NCBI RefSeq assembly: GCF_008386585.1
Contig: NZ_VUOB01000021.1
Span: forward strand, 186,001-250,000
Origin: Solihabitans fulvus
GTDB taxonomy: Bacteria > Actinomycetota > Actinomycetes > Mycobacteriales > Pseudonocardiaceae
Direction: 5' to 3'
DNA length: 64,000 nucleotides
A model generated the notes under the pieces. That model was not told the DNA's origin and made no database searches. It saw only the letters and a list, made by a program, of their open reading frames with translations. Both the position numbers and the translations under genes were made by a program. The number at the start of each line of letters is the position of its first letter. Within the stretch, counting starts at the first letter, position 1. Shown piece after piece: positions 1 to 8,461 of the stretch.

Positions 1-1461
1 GCTGGTGGCCACCAGGTCCACCCGGTACCGCTCGATCGCGCCGGGCCGCACCGGCAGCGGCCGATGCGTGCCGTGCCGGTAGCGCGCCCGCACGATGCCC
101 TCGGCCAACAGCCGCGAGGCGCCGTCTGGCCGCACGTCGCTGAGCTTGACCACGAAGTCCGTGTCGGCGGCGGTGGTCGCCGCGAACAGCACGGCCGACA
201 GCTGACCGGTGACCTCGACCGGCGCGGACAACGGCGCCGAGGTGTAGGTCAGCACGTCGGGGCGGGCCTCGACGGACCGGTTGTCCAGCGGCCCGAAGGA
301 ACTGCCGAGCACCATCCCGGGGATCATCACCGGCCCGCCGACGGTCGGCGCCGGATCGGCCGGGTCGTAACGGAAACTGTCCGTCGGCTCGTCGCCCGGC
401 GGCTCCGGCGAGAGCCCGCCGTCCGCCCTGAGGTACCACGGGGTCGGCACGGCGCGGGCGGGCGGCCAGGTCGACTCCCTGCGCCACCGGCCCGCCCCCA
501 TCACGTACAGCAGCACCGGTTCGTCCTCCGACAGGCCGAGCTGTTCTCGATGCGGCACACCATCGCCGAGCTGGCCGGCGAGGAACTCCAGCGCGACACC
601 GGTGAGGTCAAGGTCGGCACCCGGCATGTCGGGCAGCCGGTGGTCCGGGTAGCCGCCCCAGACGCCGCCGTGGCCCCACGGCCCGAGGATCAGTCGCTGC
701 CCCGGCCGGAGCCTGCTTGCCTCGCGGTAGTTCTCCAGCGTGCCGTGCAGGAACGGGTCGAACCAGCCGCCGATGTTGAGCGCGGCGACCTCGGCGGACG
801 CGTAGCCCCCGTTGACGGCGTGCCGCGTCCAGTACTCGTCCCTGCTCGGGTGCGCGAGCCAGTCGTAGTAGAAGCCGGCCGAGGTGTCCCGAAACGCGTC
901 CATTGTGGACAGCGGCAGGTGTTCGTAGTCGGCGGTGAGCCGCCGGCCCTGTCGTCGGGTGAGAATATGCGCCCAGAACAGGTTGGCGCCCAACTGGAAC
1001 GCGCCGCCCTGGTAGGAAGAGCCCTCGTACAGCTCGCTTGCCGTCACTGTCGGGCAGATGGCGCGCAGGCCCGGCGCGCCGCCGATCGCGGCGAGCCACT
1101 GGGTGGCACCGGCGTAGGACCGCCCCGCCATCCCGACCCGGCCGTTGCACCACGGCTGTTCGGCCACCCACCGCACGGCCTGCACGCCGTCGGCCACCTC
1201 GTGCGCGAACGGCTCGAACACCCCGCCGGAGCCGTGTCGGCCGCGCACGTCCTGACACACCACGGCGAGGCCGGCCTCAGCCGCGCGCCAGGGATCCAGC
1301 CCGGCGAGGACGGTCAACTGCCGGCTCTTGTCGTACGGCGTCCTGGTAAGCACGCACGGCACAGGCGCAGGGGTGTCCGGCCGGTAGACGTCGGCGCGCA
1401 GCTCGACGCCGTCGGTGGTGACCATGACGACGTCGCGCTGCACGATGAGCGAGCCGGTCAC
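1..1461 (-). CDS. CocE/NonD family alpha/beta hydrolase (partial, 3' end off the window)
   Basis: Reads from a GTG at 1461 for 487 codons to the left edge without a stop, so roughly the last 60-80 residues are missing compared with the family's usual 550-570. The N-terminal half has the nucleophile elbow GRSYAGATQW (serine nucleophile), preceded by the family-typical stretch VCQDVRGRHGSGG. The C-terminal half enters the jelly-roll domain typical of X-Pro dipeptidyl-peptidase/cocaine-esterase relatives. These enzymes hydrolyse esters or amides, and some act as acyltransferases. The start overlaps the stop of the KAS III-like gene (GTGA), so it is co-translated with the polyketide genes and may release or trim the polyketide product. 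That role is inference. Confidence 0.85.
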   Translation of the reverse strand, partial: MTGSLIVQRDVVMVTTDGVELRADVYRPDTPAPVPCVLTRTPYDKSRQLTVLAGLDPWRAAEAGLAVVCQDVRGRHGSGGVFEPFAHEVADGVQAVRWVAEQPWCNGRVGMAGRSYAGATQWLAAIGGAPGLRAICPTVTASELYEGSSYQGGAFQLGANLFWAHILTRRQGRRLTADYEHLPLSTMDAFRDTSAGFYYDWLAHPSRDEYWTRHAVNGGYASAEVAALNIGGWFDPFLHGTLENYREASRLRPGQRLILGPWGHGGVWGGYPDHRLPDMPGADLDLTGVALEFLAGQLGDGVPHREQLGLSEDEPVLLYVMGAGRWRRESTWPPARAVPTPWYLRADGGLSPEPPGDEPTDSFRYDPADPAPTVGGPVMIPGMVLGSSFGPLDNRSVEARPDVLTYTSAPLSAPVEVTGQLSAVLFAATTAADTDFVVKLSDVRPDGASRLLAEGIVRARYRHGTHRPLPVRPGAIERYRVDLVATS

Positions 1462-2579
1462 CGCGCCCCGACCGGGGTCGCCGCCGCGCGCCCGGCGGAC
1501 GGCGCGGCGAACTCGGCGGCGGTCCAGGTCAGCACGGTGCCGGCGTACTTCCACTTGCTGGTCTCGACGGCCAGCAGCATCACCTCGTCCCCGGCATGCA
1601 GCCTGCCGGCGCGCCAGGCCTCGTCCAGCGCGATCGGCACCGCGGCCGAGCCGGTCGCGCCGACCGTGGTGAGGTTCTCGAACACCTTGTGCTGCAACGC
1701 GAGCCAGTCCCCGGTGTGCAGGCCGCTCGCGGCCATCTCCTCGGTGAGGTACTCGGCGTTGCCCTCCGGCAGCACGCAGACGTCCACCGCCTCGGCCGCC
1801 AGCCCCGCGCGGCCGAGGACGTCGGCCAGCCCCTCGGTGATGACGCTCGGGGTCCGCTTGGCGCTCTGCACCACGTCCACCCGCAGATCGATCAGGCGGC
1901 GCGCGGCGAGCTGCCGGTGTAGCGGGGTCGCGGTGCCGCCGCCGACGATCTGCATGCCCGGCGCGTGGCCGCCGCCGACGCAGCGGAACGCCGCGGGGCG
2001 CAGCCCGCCGGGCCCGCCGTCGGCGCGCAGCAGCACCGCGCCTGCGCCGTCGCCGAAGCTGTACAGCCCCAACCGATCGCGCATCCGAACCAGCCGGGGA
2101 TCCCGGTCGCGGAACACCGGAACGAGCAGCGGCGAGATGGTCTCGGAGCCGACGACCAGCGCCGTGCGGCCGGCACCGGACTCCAGCAGCAGCCTGGCGA
2201 ACTCCAGCCCCTCGACGAAACCGGCGCACCCCGACCTGATCTCCACGGTCGCGCACCTGGCCAGGCCGAGCCGGTCCTGCAAGAGGGTGACCATGGGCGG
2301 CAACAGGTAGTCGGGGCTGGCCGTGCAGAGCACGAGCAGGTCGACCTCGTCGGTCGGCACCCCGCCCGCCGCCAGGGCCGAGGCGCAGGCCCGGTGCGCG
2401 AGGTCGGCGTTGCTCTCGCTGTGCTCGCCCGTCTCCGGGTCGGCGATCCAGTGCCGGCGCTGGACCTGGATGCCGGCCAGCACGTCCTGCGGCAGCGGGC
2501 CGACGTAACCGGCCAGCACGTCGTTGTCGATCGGGTCGCCCGGCAGGTGTGCGCCGGTGCTCAGGATGCGGACGCTCAT
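1458..2579 (-). CDS. KAS III-like (FabH-type thiolase-fold) enzyme, atypical active site
   Basis: 373 residues, with the FabH-type fold visible along its length. The active-site cysteine is present (Cys118 in RSGCAGF). The other two catalytic positions are changed: the usual His-Gln-Ala-Asn block reads EGNA (Glu272 for His), and the Gly-Asn-Thr-Ser block reads GATGS (Ala308 for Asn). A standard KAS III needs that His and Asn for decarboxylative condensation. Priming by Claisen condensation is therefore doubtful, and an acyl-transfer role, as in CerJ-like KAS III homologues, is more plausible (inference). It starts inside the stop of the KS-CLF gene (ATGA) and overlaps the CocE gene (GTGA), so it sits in the same operon. 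Confidence 0.85.
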   Translation of the reverse strand: MSVRILSTGAHLPGDPIDNDVLAGYVGPLPQDVLAGIQVQRRHWIADPETGEHSESNADLAHRACASALAAGGVPTDEVDLLVLCTASPDYLLPPMVTLLQDRLGLARCATVEIRSGCAGFVEGLEFARLLLESGAGRTALVVGSETISPLLVPVFRDRDPRLVRMRDRLGLYSFGDGAGAVLLRADGGPGGLRPAAFRCVGGGHAPGMQIVGGGTATPLHRQLAARRLIDLRVDVVQSAKRTPSVITEGLADVLGRAGLAAEAVDVCVLPEGNAEYLTEEMAASGLHTGDWLALQHKVFENLTTVGATGSAAVPIALDEAWRAGRLHAGDEVMLLAVETSKWKYAGTVLTWTAAEFAAPSAGRAAATPVGAR

Positions 2580-4975
2580 GCGTGGTTCCCTTCGGATTCG
2601 GTGGGGCGCAGGGCGAGCGCGATGTGCGTGCCGCCGAGCGAGGAGGAGTTGACCAGCACCGGGCCAGCGATCGCGCCGACCCGCCAGCTCAGCAGCGCCA
2701 GCACGGCGAGCAGCGAGCCACCGGCCCCGATCGGCTCGCCGACCCGCAGCTTCGGGCGGTGCACGACGGGCCGCTGCGGCAGCAGCCTGGCCACCGCCCG
2801 TGCCTCGCCCGCGTCGGCCCTCGGCAGTCCCGCCGCGGCCGCCCACACCGCCGTCACCCGCTCCGGCGGCACGCCGCCCCTGGCCAGCGCCAGCGACATC
2901 GCCCGCTCCAGCCCGACGCCGTCGGGGTCCGGGTGGACCAGGCCGCGAGCGTCCCCGGTGATGGCGTGGCCGACCAGCTCGCCGTACTCCTCGGCGGCGC
3001 GGGACGCCGCGGCCGACGCGCGCTCCAGCACCAGCGCCACCCCCGCCTCGGCGAGCCGCAGGCCGCGGGGTTCGCCGGGCCGGTCGGTGCGGGCGAGCAG
3101 CCCGAGTTCGGCGTAGCCGCGCACCACCGACGCCGTCAGCACGTCGACGCCGATGCAGACGATCGCGTCCGCCTGGTCGGCCTCCAACAGGTCCTGGGCG
3201 TAGCCGAGCGCGGCTGCGCCGGACGCGTGCAGCACCGACATGGTGCTCGCGGGCCCGACCGCGCCGGTGTGCATGGCCACCTGCCCGCCAGCCGCGTTGT
3301 ACACGGTGTTCGGGAAGACGGCGGGATTGGCCGCGCCGGGCCCTGACTCGATCACCGGCCTGGCGAAGCCCTCCATGCTCTCCATCGGCCCGAGGCCGGT
3401 GCCGACGATGACGCCGATCCGGTCGCCGCCGTGCCGGCGCGGGTCGAGCCCGGCGTCGGCGAGCGCCTGTTTGGCCGCCACCACCGAGAGCACGGTCAGC
3501 CGGTCCATCCTGCGGCGCTCCCTCGGCGTCAGCCACGCGGCCGGGTCGAACTCCACCCTGCCCAACAGGTTGCCGCCCTCCGCGACGCAGGCCGACTCCG
3601 TGCCGACGCCCGCGGCGAGGTCCCGCAGCGCGCCGACGGTGCAGCCGGCCGGGGTCAGCGCGGCGATCCCGGTGATCACGACCCGGTCGGTCGGGGCGGC
3701 CGTCGGCGCCGGCCGGCATCCGGTGCGCGCCAACGCGAGGCACGCGTTGGCCCCGGCGAAGGCGAAGTTGTTGGACAGCGCGACATCCGTGGTCATCGGC
3801 CGCGCCACGTTCGGCACGTAGTCGAGGTCGCACACGGGATCCTGCGCGGACCAGCCCGCCGTCGGCGGCGCGAGCTGCTCCTGCAACGCCTTGATCGTCA
3901 CGATCGTCTCGACGACGCCGGCCGCGCCGAGCAGGTGCCCCACCATGGACTTGGTGCTGCTGACCGCCACCTTGTCCGCGGCCTCGCCGAGAGCGCGCCG
4001 GGTGGCGACCGACTCGGCCGCGTCGTTCTTCGGGGTCCCGGTGCCGTGTCCGTTGACGTAGCCGACATCGGCCGGATCGACCGCGCCCCGGCGCAGCGCG
4101 GACGCGATGGCACGCGCGGCGCCCCGGCCGGTGGGGTCGGGGGCGGTGACGTGGTAGCCGTCGGCGGACAGGCCGTAGCCGAGCACCTCGGCGAGGCACC
4201 GGCCGCCGTCCTGCGCGATTTCCCCGCGCACCAACACGAGCATGCCGCTGCCCTCGCCGAGCGACAGGCCCTGCCGGTCGCCCGAGTAGGGCTTCGCGGG
4301 CTCCGGGGACAGCGACTCGAGCGAGTTGAACCCGGCGAACAACACGTCGGAGAACACGTCCGCGCCGCCGACCAGCACCGCGTCGGCCGCGCCCGTCCGG
4401 ATCAGGTCGGCCGCGTAGCCGATGGCGTTGGCGCTGGCCGCGCACGCGGTGTTGATGGCGATCGCCGGCCCGGTGATGGTGAAGTGGCTGGCCAACACCT
4501 CGGCCAACGCCTGCGGCGGGGCGAGCAGCAGCTGCTCGGCCGGCACCTCGCCATCGCCGAGTTCCCTTGACACGTACCACTTGCGGGCGCTGAGCAGGCC
4601 CGCGTTGCAGGTGCCGATCACGACGCCGAACCGGTACGCCGGCACCGCGGCCCGCACCCAGGCCGCCTCGGTCATCGCCTCCGTCGCGGCGGTCAGCGCG
4701 ACGTCGACCACCGGTTCGCGGCAGCACGCGTAGCTCGGCGGCGAGCCCTGCTTGGCCGGCGGCAGCTCTCCCCCGACGCTGGTCCGGTAGCCGTCCAGCA
4801 CCAGCCCGCGCACCGGGCGAATGCCGACCCGCCCGTGCCGGACCGCGTCCCACAGCCGCGCCACGGTGCCGCCGTGCGCCGTCACCGCCCCCATGCCGGC
4901 GACGAGCACCCTGGGCGGCTCCCCAGGTCTCGACGTCGCCGCTCCCCCAACAGTCGTCGTTCCCCCAGTGTGCAT
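2576..4975 (-). CDS. Fused ketosynthase-chain length factor (KS-CLF) didomain protein
   Basis: 799 residues from ATG 4975, which has a GAAGGAAG Shine-Dalgarno; a GTG at 5014 is an alternative. Residues about 20-425 form a full ketosynthase: Cys178 in NTACAASANA, His310 in NGHGTGTP and His347 in KSMVGHLLGAAG. Residues about 430-795 are a second KAS II-like domain. Its active-site cysteine is replaced by His583 (TMSVLHASGAAALGYA) and the HGTGT motif is missing, as expected for a chain length factor. KS and CLF are normally separate subunits of a heterodimer in type II synthases, so a single chain is unusual. It probably extends the acyl-ACP chain together with the ACP, ketoreductase and dehydratase encoded upstream. 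Confidence 0.88.
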   Translation of the reverse strand: MHTGGTTTVGGAATSRPGEPPRVLVAGMGAVTAHGGTVARLWDAVRHGRVGIRPVRGLVLDGYRTSVGGELPPAKQGSPPSYACCREPVVDVALTAATEAMTEAAWVRAAVPAYRFGVVIGTCNAGLLSARKWYVSRELGDGEVPAEQLLLAPPQALAEVLASHFTITGPAIAINTACAASANAIGYAADLIRTGAADAVLVGGADVFSDVLFAGFNSLESLSPEPAKPYSGDRQGLSLGEGSGMLVLVRGEIAQDGGRCLAEVLGYGLSADGYHVTAPDPTGRGAARAIASALRRGAVDPADVGYVNGHGTGTPKNDAAESVATRRALGEAADKVAVSSTKSMVGHLLGAAGVVETIVTIKALQEQLAPPTAGWSAQDPVCDLDYVPNVARPMTTDVALSNNFAFAGANACLALARTGCRPAPTAAPTDRVVITGIAALTPAGCTVGALRDLAAGVGTESACVAEGGNLLGRVEFDPAAWLTPRERRRMDRLTVLSVVAAKQALADAGLDPRRHGGDRIGVIVGTGLGPMESMEGFARPVIESGPGAANPAVFPNTVYNAAGGQVAMHTGAVGPASTMSVLHASGAAALGYAQDLLEADQADAIVCIGVDVLTASVVRGYAELGLLARTDRPGEPRGLRLAEAGVALVLERASAAASRAAEEYGELVGHAITGDARGLVHPDPDGVGLERAMSLALARGGVPPERVTAVWAAAAGLPRADAGEARAVARLLPQRPVVHRPKLRVGEPIGAGGSLLAVLALLSWRVGAIAGPVLVNSSSLGGTHIALALRPTESEGNHA

Positions 4976-5041
4976 GGCTTCCTTCTCTTCTCTCGAAGCC
5001 CGTTGGTCAGCCACCCCCAGCGAAGGCTTTGCAACAGGCGA

Positions 5042-6310
5042 TTACACGGAACGCAGGGCGACGGTGACGGTCTGGCCGAACAGTCCCCTGGCAACCGCGA
5101 TGGCCGTGTCCGTCCGCAGCGGCGCCGGTCGATCCCGGACCAGGTCGAGCCCGCAGCGCGGGTCCTGGTCGGCCGGGTTGGCGACGGGCGGCGCCACTCG
5201 GTGGTGCAGCGCGAGCGCGGCGACCGCGACGTTCAGCGCGCCGGCCGCGGCGACCAGGTGTCCGGCGGCCGGCGACACGGCCGTCACCATCGGCCGGCGC
5301 GGCAGCGCGGCGCGCAGTCCCCGCGCCTCGGTCAGGTCGCCGTCCTGGGTGCCGCAGCCGTGCGCGAGCACGAGCGGCGACTCCTCCGGTGCCGTGCCGG
5401 CCTGCCGCAGTGCGATCCGGACCGCCCGCGCCACGCCCTCGCCGAGCTTGCCGTCGGGCAGGTCCTGGGTGCTGCCGTAGCCGACCAGTTCGGCGTAGCC
5501 GCGCGCGCCGCGCTCCAGGGCGGCGGAACGCTCCTCCAGCACCAGGAACGCGGCGCCGTCGCCGAGCACGGTGCCGTCGCGGCCCTGCCCGAAGGGTCGG
5601 CAGGCCCGGTCGCCCAGCTCGTTGCTCGGCGACAGCAGGCCGAGCGAGTCCAGTTTGGACATCGTCCACCAGGACGCCGCGTCGCAGGCGCCACCGACGA
5701 TCACCCGGTCGGCCAGGCCGTGGCGGATCGCGCGACAGCCGCTGCCGACGGCCTGCGCACCGGCCTCGGCGGTGCCGTCGTAGTAGGTGTTCGTGCCGCG
5801 CAGGCCGAACGCCTGGGAGATGTAGAACAGCGACGCGGCCTGCAACCCCTCCACGTAGAACAGGGGGTACGCGGAGGTCCGCGCGACCTCGCCGAACCGG
5901 CGGATGTCCACGCCGCCGTCCGGACTTCGCCCGGCGATGGTGGCGTCGAGCAGGTGGTTGGGATCGCTGATCTCCTTGGCGCTGCCCACGAACAGGCCGT
6001 CCCGGCCGCCGTCGCCGGTCGGTCGGTCGATGCCGGCGTCCGCGTGCGCCAGGCAGGTGGCGGCGAGCGCGAGTTGGTCGTTGTAGACCATGGAGCGCAG
6101 CACCCGCTTCGTGGCGAAGTCGGTCGGCCGGAAGTCCTCGATTCGCGCGGCGAGCCTGCTGGTGAGCGCCGTGGCCTCGGCGGAGCACACCTCACGGACT
6201 GCGCTGCGCCCGCCGAGCAGCGCCTGCCAGGTCCGCTCCGTACCGACCCCCAGCCCGGTCACCAACCCGATGCCGGTCACCACGACCCGCCTGTGCTGCA
6301 CCGTGTTCAT
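5042..6310 (-). CDS. Ketosynthase homologue lacking the active-site cysteine (CLF-like)
   Basis: 422 residues of the KAS I/II fold. Aligned with the two other ketosynthases here, the cysteine position is Ala181 (DGTAEAGAQAVG). The later histidines persist (AHGCGTQDGD and AAGHLVAAAGAL). Such proteins serve as chain length factors or decarboxylative partners in type II synthases. It may pair with the intact ketosynthase encoded at 6684-7961, giving a second KS/CLF pair besides the fused one (inference). Its ATG overlaps the upstream dehydratase stop (ATGA). A 66-nt gap follows before the next gene's ATG. Confidence 0.85.
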   Translation of the reverse strand: MNTVQHRRVVVTGIGLVTGLGVGTERTWQALLGGRSAVREVCSAEATALTSRLAARIEDFRPTDFATKRVLRSMVYNDQLALAATCLAHADAGIDRPTGDGGRDGLFVGSAKEISDPNHLLDATIAGRSPDGGVDIRRFGEVARTSAYPLFYVEGLQAASLFYISQAFGLRGTNTYYDGTAEAGAQAVGSGCRAIRHGLADRVIVGGACDAASWWTMSKLDSLGLLSPSNELGDRACRPFGQGRDGTVLGDGAAFLVLEERSAALERGARGYAELVGYGSTQDLPDGKLGEGVARAVRIALRQAGTAPEESPLVLAHGCGTQDGDLTEARGLRAALPRRPMVTAVSPAAGHLVAAAGALNVAVAALALHHRVAPPVANPADQDPRCGLDLVRDRPAPLRTDTAIAVARGLFGQTVTVALRSV

Positions 6311-6687
6311 GCCTCTCGCACCATCCGAATCTCCTTCGCGCGGGTGACCAGCGCGCCTTCAACCGTGACCTCGCAGGCGAAGACGACCGCGCGGTCGCCA
6401 GCCGCCAGCACGCGCACGGTCAACATCAGTTGGTCGCCGGGCTGGACGTAGCGCCGGTACTGGATCCGGCCGGCCTCGACCAACCGCCACTCCCCCGCGT
6501 CGGCCGCCACGCACACCCTGCGGGCCAGCTCGACGAGGCTGCCGAGCACCAACACCCCTGGCAGCACGGGAAAGCGCGGGAAGTGCGTGTCGAACACCTG
6601 GAGGCTGGCCGGCACGTTGCGCAGGCCGACCCCGCGCACCCCTGGTTCGATGGTGACGACCACGTCGACGGCGTCGAGTTCCCTCAT
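6307..6687 (-). CDS. FabZ-like hot-dog dehydratase subunit A (His present, acidic residue missing)
   Basis: 126 residues, single hot-dog fold. The FabZ block reads THFPRFPVLPGVLVLGSLVE: catalytic His35 is present, but the position that is Glu in FabZ (14 residues later) is Gly49. In FabA/FabZ the active site is built across the dimer, with His from one subunit and Asp/Glu from the other. This protein could therefore supply the His half of a heterodimer with the subunit encoded at 7958-8413, which has the opposite defect. Translationally coupled on both sides (ATGA overlaps at 6307-6310 and 6684-6687). Confidence 0.85.
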   Translation of the reverse strand: MRELDAVDVVVTIEPGVRGVGLRNVPASLQVFDTHFPRFPVLPGVLVLGSLVELARRVCVAADAGEWRLVEAGRIQYRRYVQPGDQLMLTVRVLAAGDRAVVFACEVTVEGALVTRAKEIRMVREA

Positions 6688-7961
6688 GGGGTGACCGCCG
6701 ACCGCAGCACGAGGGACGCGTTGGTGCCGCCGAAGGCGAACGCGTTGACCAGCGCCGCCCGCACCGGCGTCCGGCGCGCCGTGTTCGGCACGTAGTCCAG
6801 GTCCAGTTTCGGATCCGGGGTGTCCTGGTTGATGGTCGGCGGGATGACGTGGTGGCGGATGGCCAGCACCGCGCACAGCAGGTTCAACGCGCCGGAAGCC
6901 GCGGTGAGGTGGCCGGTCATCGACTTCACCGAGCTGATCGCGAGCCGGTGGGCGTCCGCGCCGAACACCGCTTTGATCGCAACGGTTTCGCAGAGGTCGT
7001 TGCCGGGTGTCGAGGTGCCGTGCGAGGCGACGTAGTCGATGTCCGCGCCGGTGAGCCCGGACTCGGCGATCGCCTCGGCCATCGCCGTGGTGCAGCCGCC
7101 GCCGTCCGGTGGCGCGTCGGTGATCCGGTAGGCGTTCATGGTGGCGCTGTAGCCGACCAGCTCGGCGTGGATCGGCGCGCCCCTGGCCACCGCGCTGTCC
7201 AGGTCCTCGAGCACGAGCACCACGGCGCCCTCGCCGAGCACGAACCCGGATCGCGCGGCGTCGAAGGGGCGCGACGCCCGCGCTGGCTCGTCCTGGTGCG
7301 CGTCGGTGATCGCGTTGAGCAGGCTGAACCCGAGCACGTCCAGCCAGGTGGTCAGCGAGTCGAAACCGCCTGCCACCATGACGTCCGCGGCGCCGTCCTG
7401 GATCAGCCGCATGGCCTCGCCGACCGCGTGCGCGGATCCGCTGCACGCCGTGCTCACGTTCAGGCTCGGTCCCGCGCAGTCGGCGAGTTCGGCGAGCAGG
7501 GACAGCACCCTGGTGGCGTCCCGTTCGGCCACGCCGTCGGCGTCCAGCCGGGGAACCCGTTGCGGCTGCCGCACGTGCAGGTCGTGCAGCACGCCGCCGA
7601 GCTCGTCCAGGGTGATGCGGCCGACGCTGCTGCCCATGGCGATGCCCCGCGCCTCTGGCGGGTGGTACCCGTCCGCCAGGCCGGCGTCGGCGACCGCCTG
7701 CGCGGTGGCGGCCAGCCCGAAGCCCGCCTGCCTGGACAGCGGTCCCCTGGTGTAGCCGGGCACGTGGTCGGCGAGGTCGAAGCCGGTCACGATGCCGGCG
7801 ATGTGCACCGCGAACGTGGTGGTGTCGAAGGTGGTGTTGGCGCGCACTCCGCTGCGTCCCTCGGTGAGGGCGGCCCAGGTGGACTCGACGTCGTTGCCGA
7901 CCGGGGTGACCGCGCCGAGCCCGGTGACCACGACCCGGCGGCCTGCGGCTGACCCGGTCAC
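6684..7961 (-). CDS. Beta-ketoacyl-ACP synthase (KAS II-like, complete active site)
   Basis: 425 residues from a GTG that overlaps the upstream stop (GTGA). The catalytic triad is intact: Cys173 in STACSGSAHAVG, His in SHGTSTPGND, and His in KSMTGHLTAASGAL. The C-terminus has the usual family signature NAFAFGGTNASLVL. It should catalyse decarboxylative condensation of malonyl-ACP with the growing chain. Encoded between the two dehydratase subunits and next to a Cys-less homologue, it probably works as one KS/CLF pair of a highly reducing type II system (inference). Confidence 0.9.
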   Translation of the reverse strand: MTGSAAGRRVVVTGLGAVTPVGNDVESTWAALTEGRSGVRANTTFDTTTFAVHIAGIVTGFDLADHVPGYTRGPLSRQAGFGLAATAQAVADAGLADGYHPPEARGIAMGSSVGRITLDELGGVLHDLHVRQPQRVPRLDADGVAERDATRVLSLLAELADCAGPSLNVSTACSGSAHAVGEAMRLIQDGAADVMVAGGFDSLTTWLDVLGFSLLNAITDAHQDEPARASRPFDAARSGFVLGEGAVVLVLEDLDSAVARGAPIHAELVGYSATMNAYRITDAPPDGGGCTTAMAEAIAESGLTGADIDYVASHGTSTPGNDLCETVAIKAVFGADAHRLAISSVKSMTGHLTAASGALNLLCAVLAIRHHVIPPTINQDTPDPKLDLDYVPNTARRTPVRAALVNAFAFGGTNASLVLRSAVTP

Positions 7962-8413
7962 CTCGGCTCCCCCAGTGCGCCGAGCAGCACGCGCCCCATC
8001 AGGTCGGTCTGCTCCGGGTCCTCCAGTTCCTCCGCGTCCATGAGCGCGCACATCACGTCGGCGACGCGCGCGACGAGCCGGTCGCCCACCCTGGCCTCGC
8101 CGGACATCAGGGCGGCGTCGCTGGTGAGGCTCGCGGCCTCGACGTCCAGCGTCAGCACGTCTCCCGGCAGCACCGGGTCGAGGAACTCCACCCGGCCGAC
8201 CGTGAGCAGGGTCGCCCGCCGCTGCCCGTCCGTGCTGAGCAGCACCAGCCAGGAGCCGGCCTGGCACAGCGCCTCCAGGATCAGGTAGCCGGGCATCCTC
8301 GGTCCGTTCTGGCCGCGCTGCCAGAACGTCTCGGACAACGAGGTGAGCTTGCGCGCGCGCAGCGACCGCCCGCGCTCGAGGCGTTCGATCCGGTCGATGA
8401 GCTGGAAGCGCAC
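7958..8413 (-). CDS. FabZ-like hot-dog dehydratase subunit B (acidic residue present, His missing)
   Basis: 151 residues from a GTG with an AGGAGG ribosome site. The active-site helix region reads GPRMPGYLILEALCQAG: the catalytic Glu47 is kept, but the FabZ histidine position, 14 residues before it, is Arg33. This complements the subunit encoded at 6307-6687, which has His35 but no acid. The pair probably forms a heterodimeric dehydratase with one working active site. Obligate dehydratase pairs are known in aryl polyene and other highly reducing type II synthases. The C-terminal 20 residues are acidic and not FabZ-like. Confidence 0.83.
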   Translation of the reverse strand: MRFQLIDRIERLERGRSLRARKLTSLSETFWQRGQNGPRMPGYLILEALCQAGSWLVLLSTDGQRRATLLTVGRVEFLDPVLPGDVLTLDVEAASLTSDAALMSGEARVGDRLVARVADVMCALMDAEELEDPEQTDLMGRVLLGALGEPR

Positions 8414-8461
8414 GACGGCCTCCTGGTTTCTCGGTGACGGGTGGACGGGGGCCGGGGCGGT

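Noticed and set aside
64..2310. 748-codon open frame on the plus strand
   Set aside because: Codon-aligned antisense shadow of the CocE and KAS III-like genes; Arg/Pro/Gly-rich translation with no family motif and no ribosome site.
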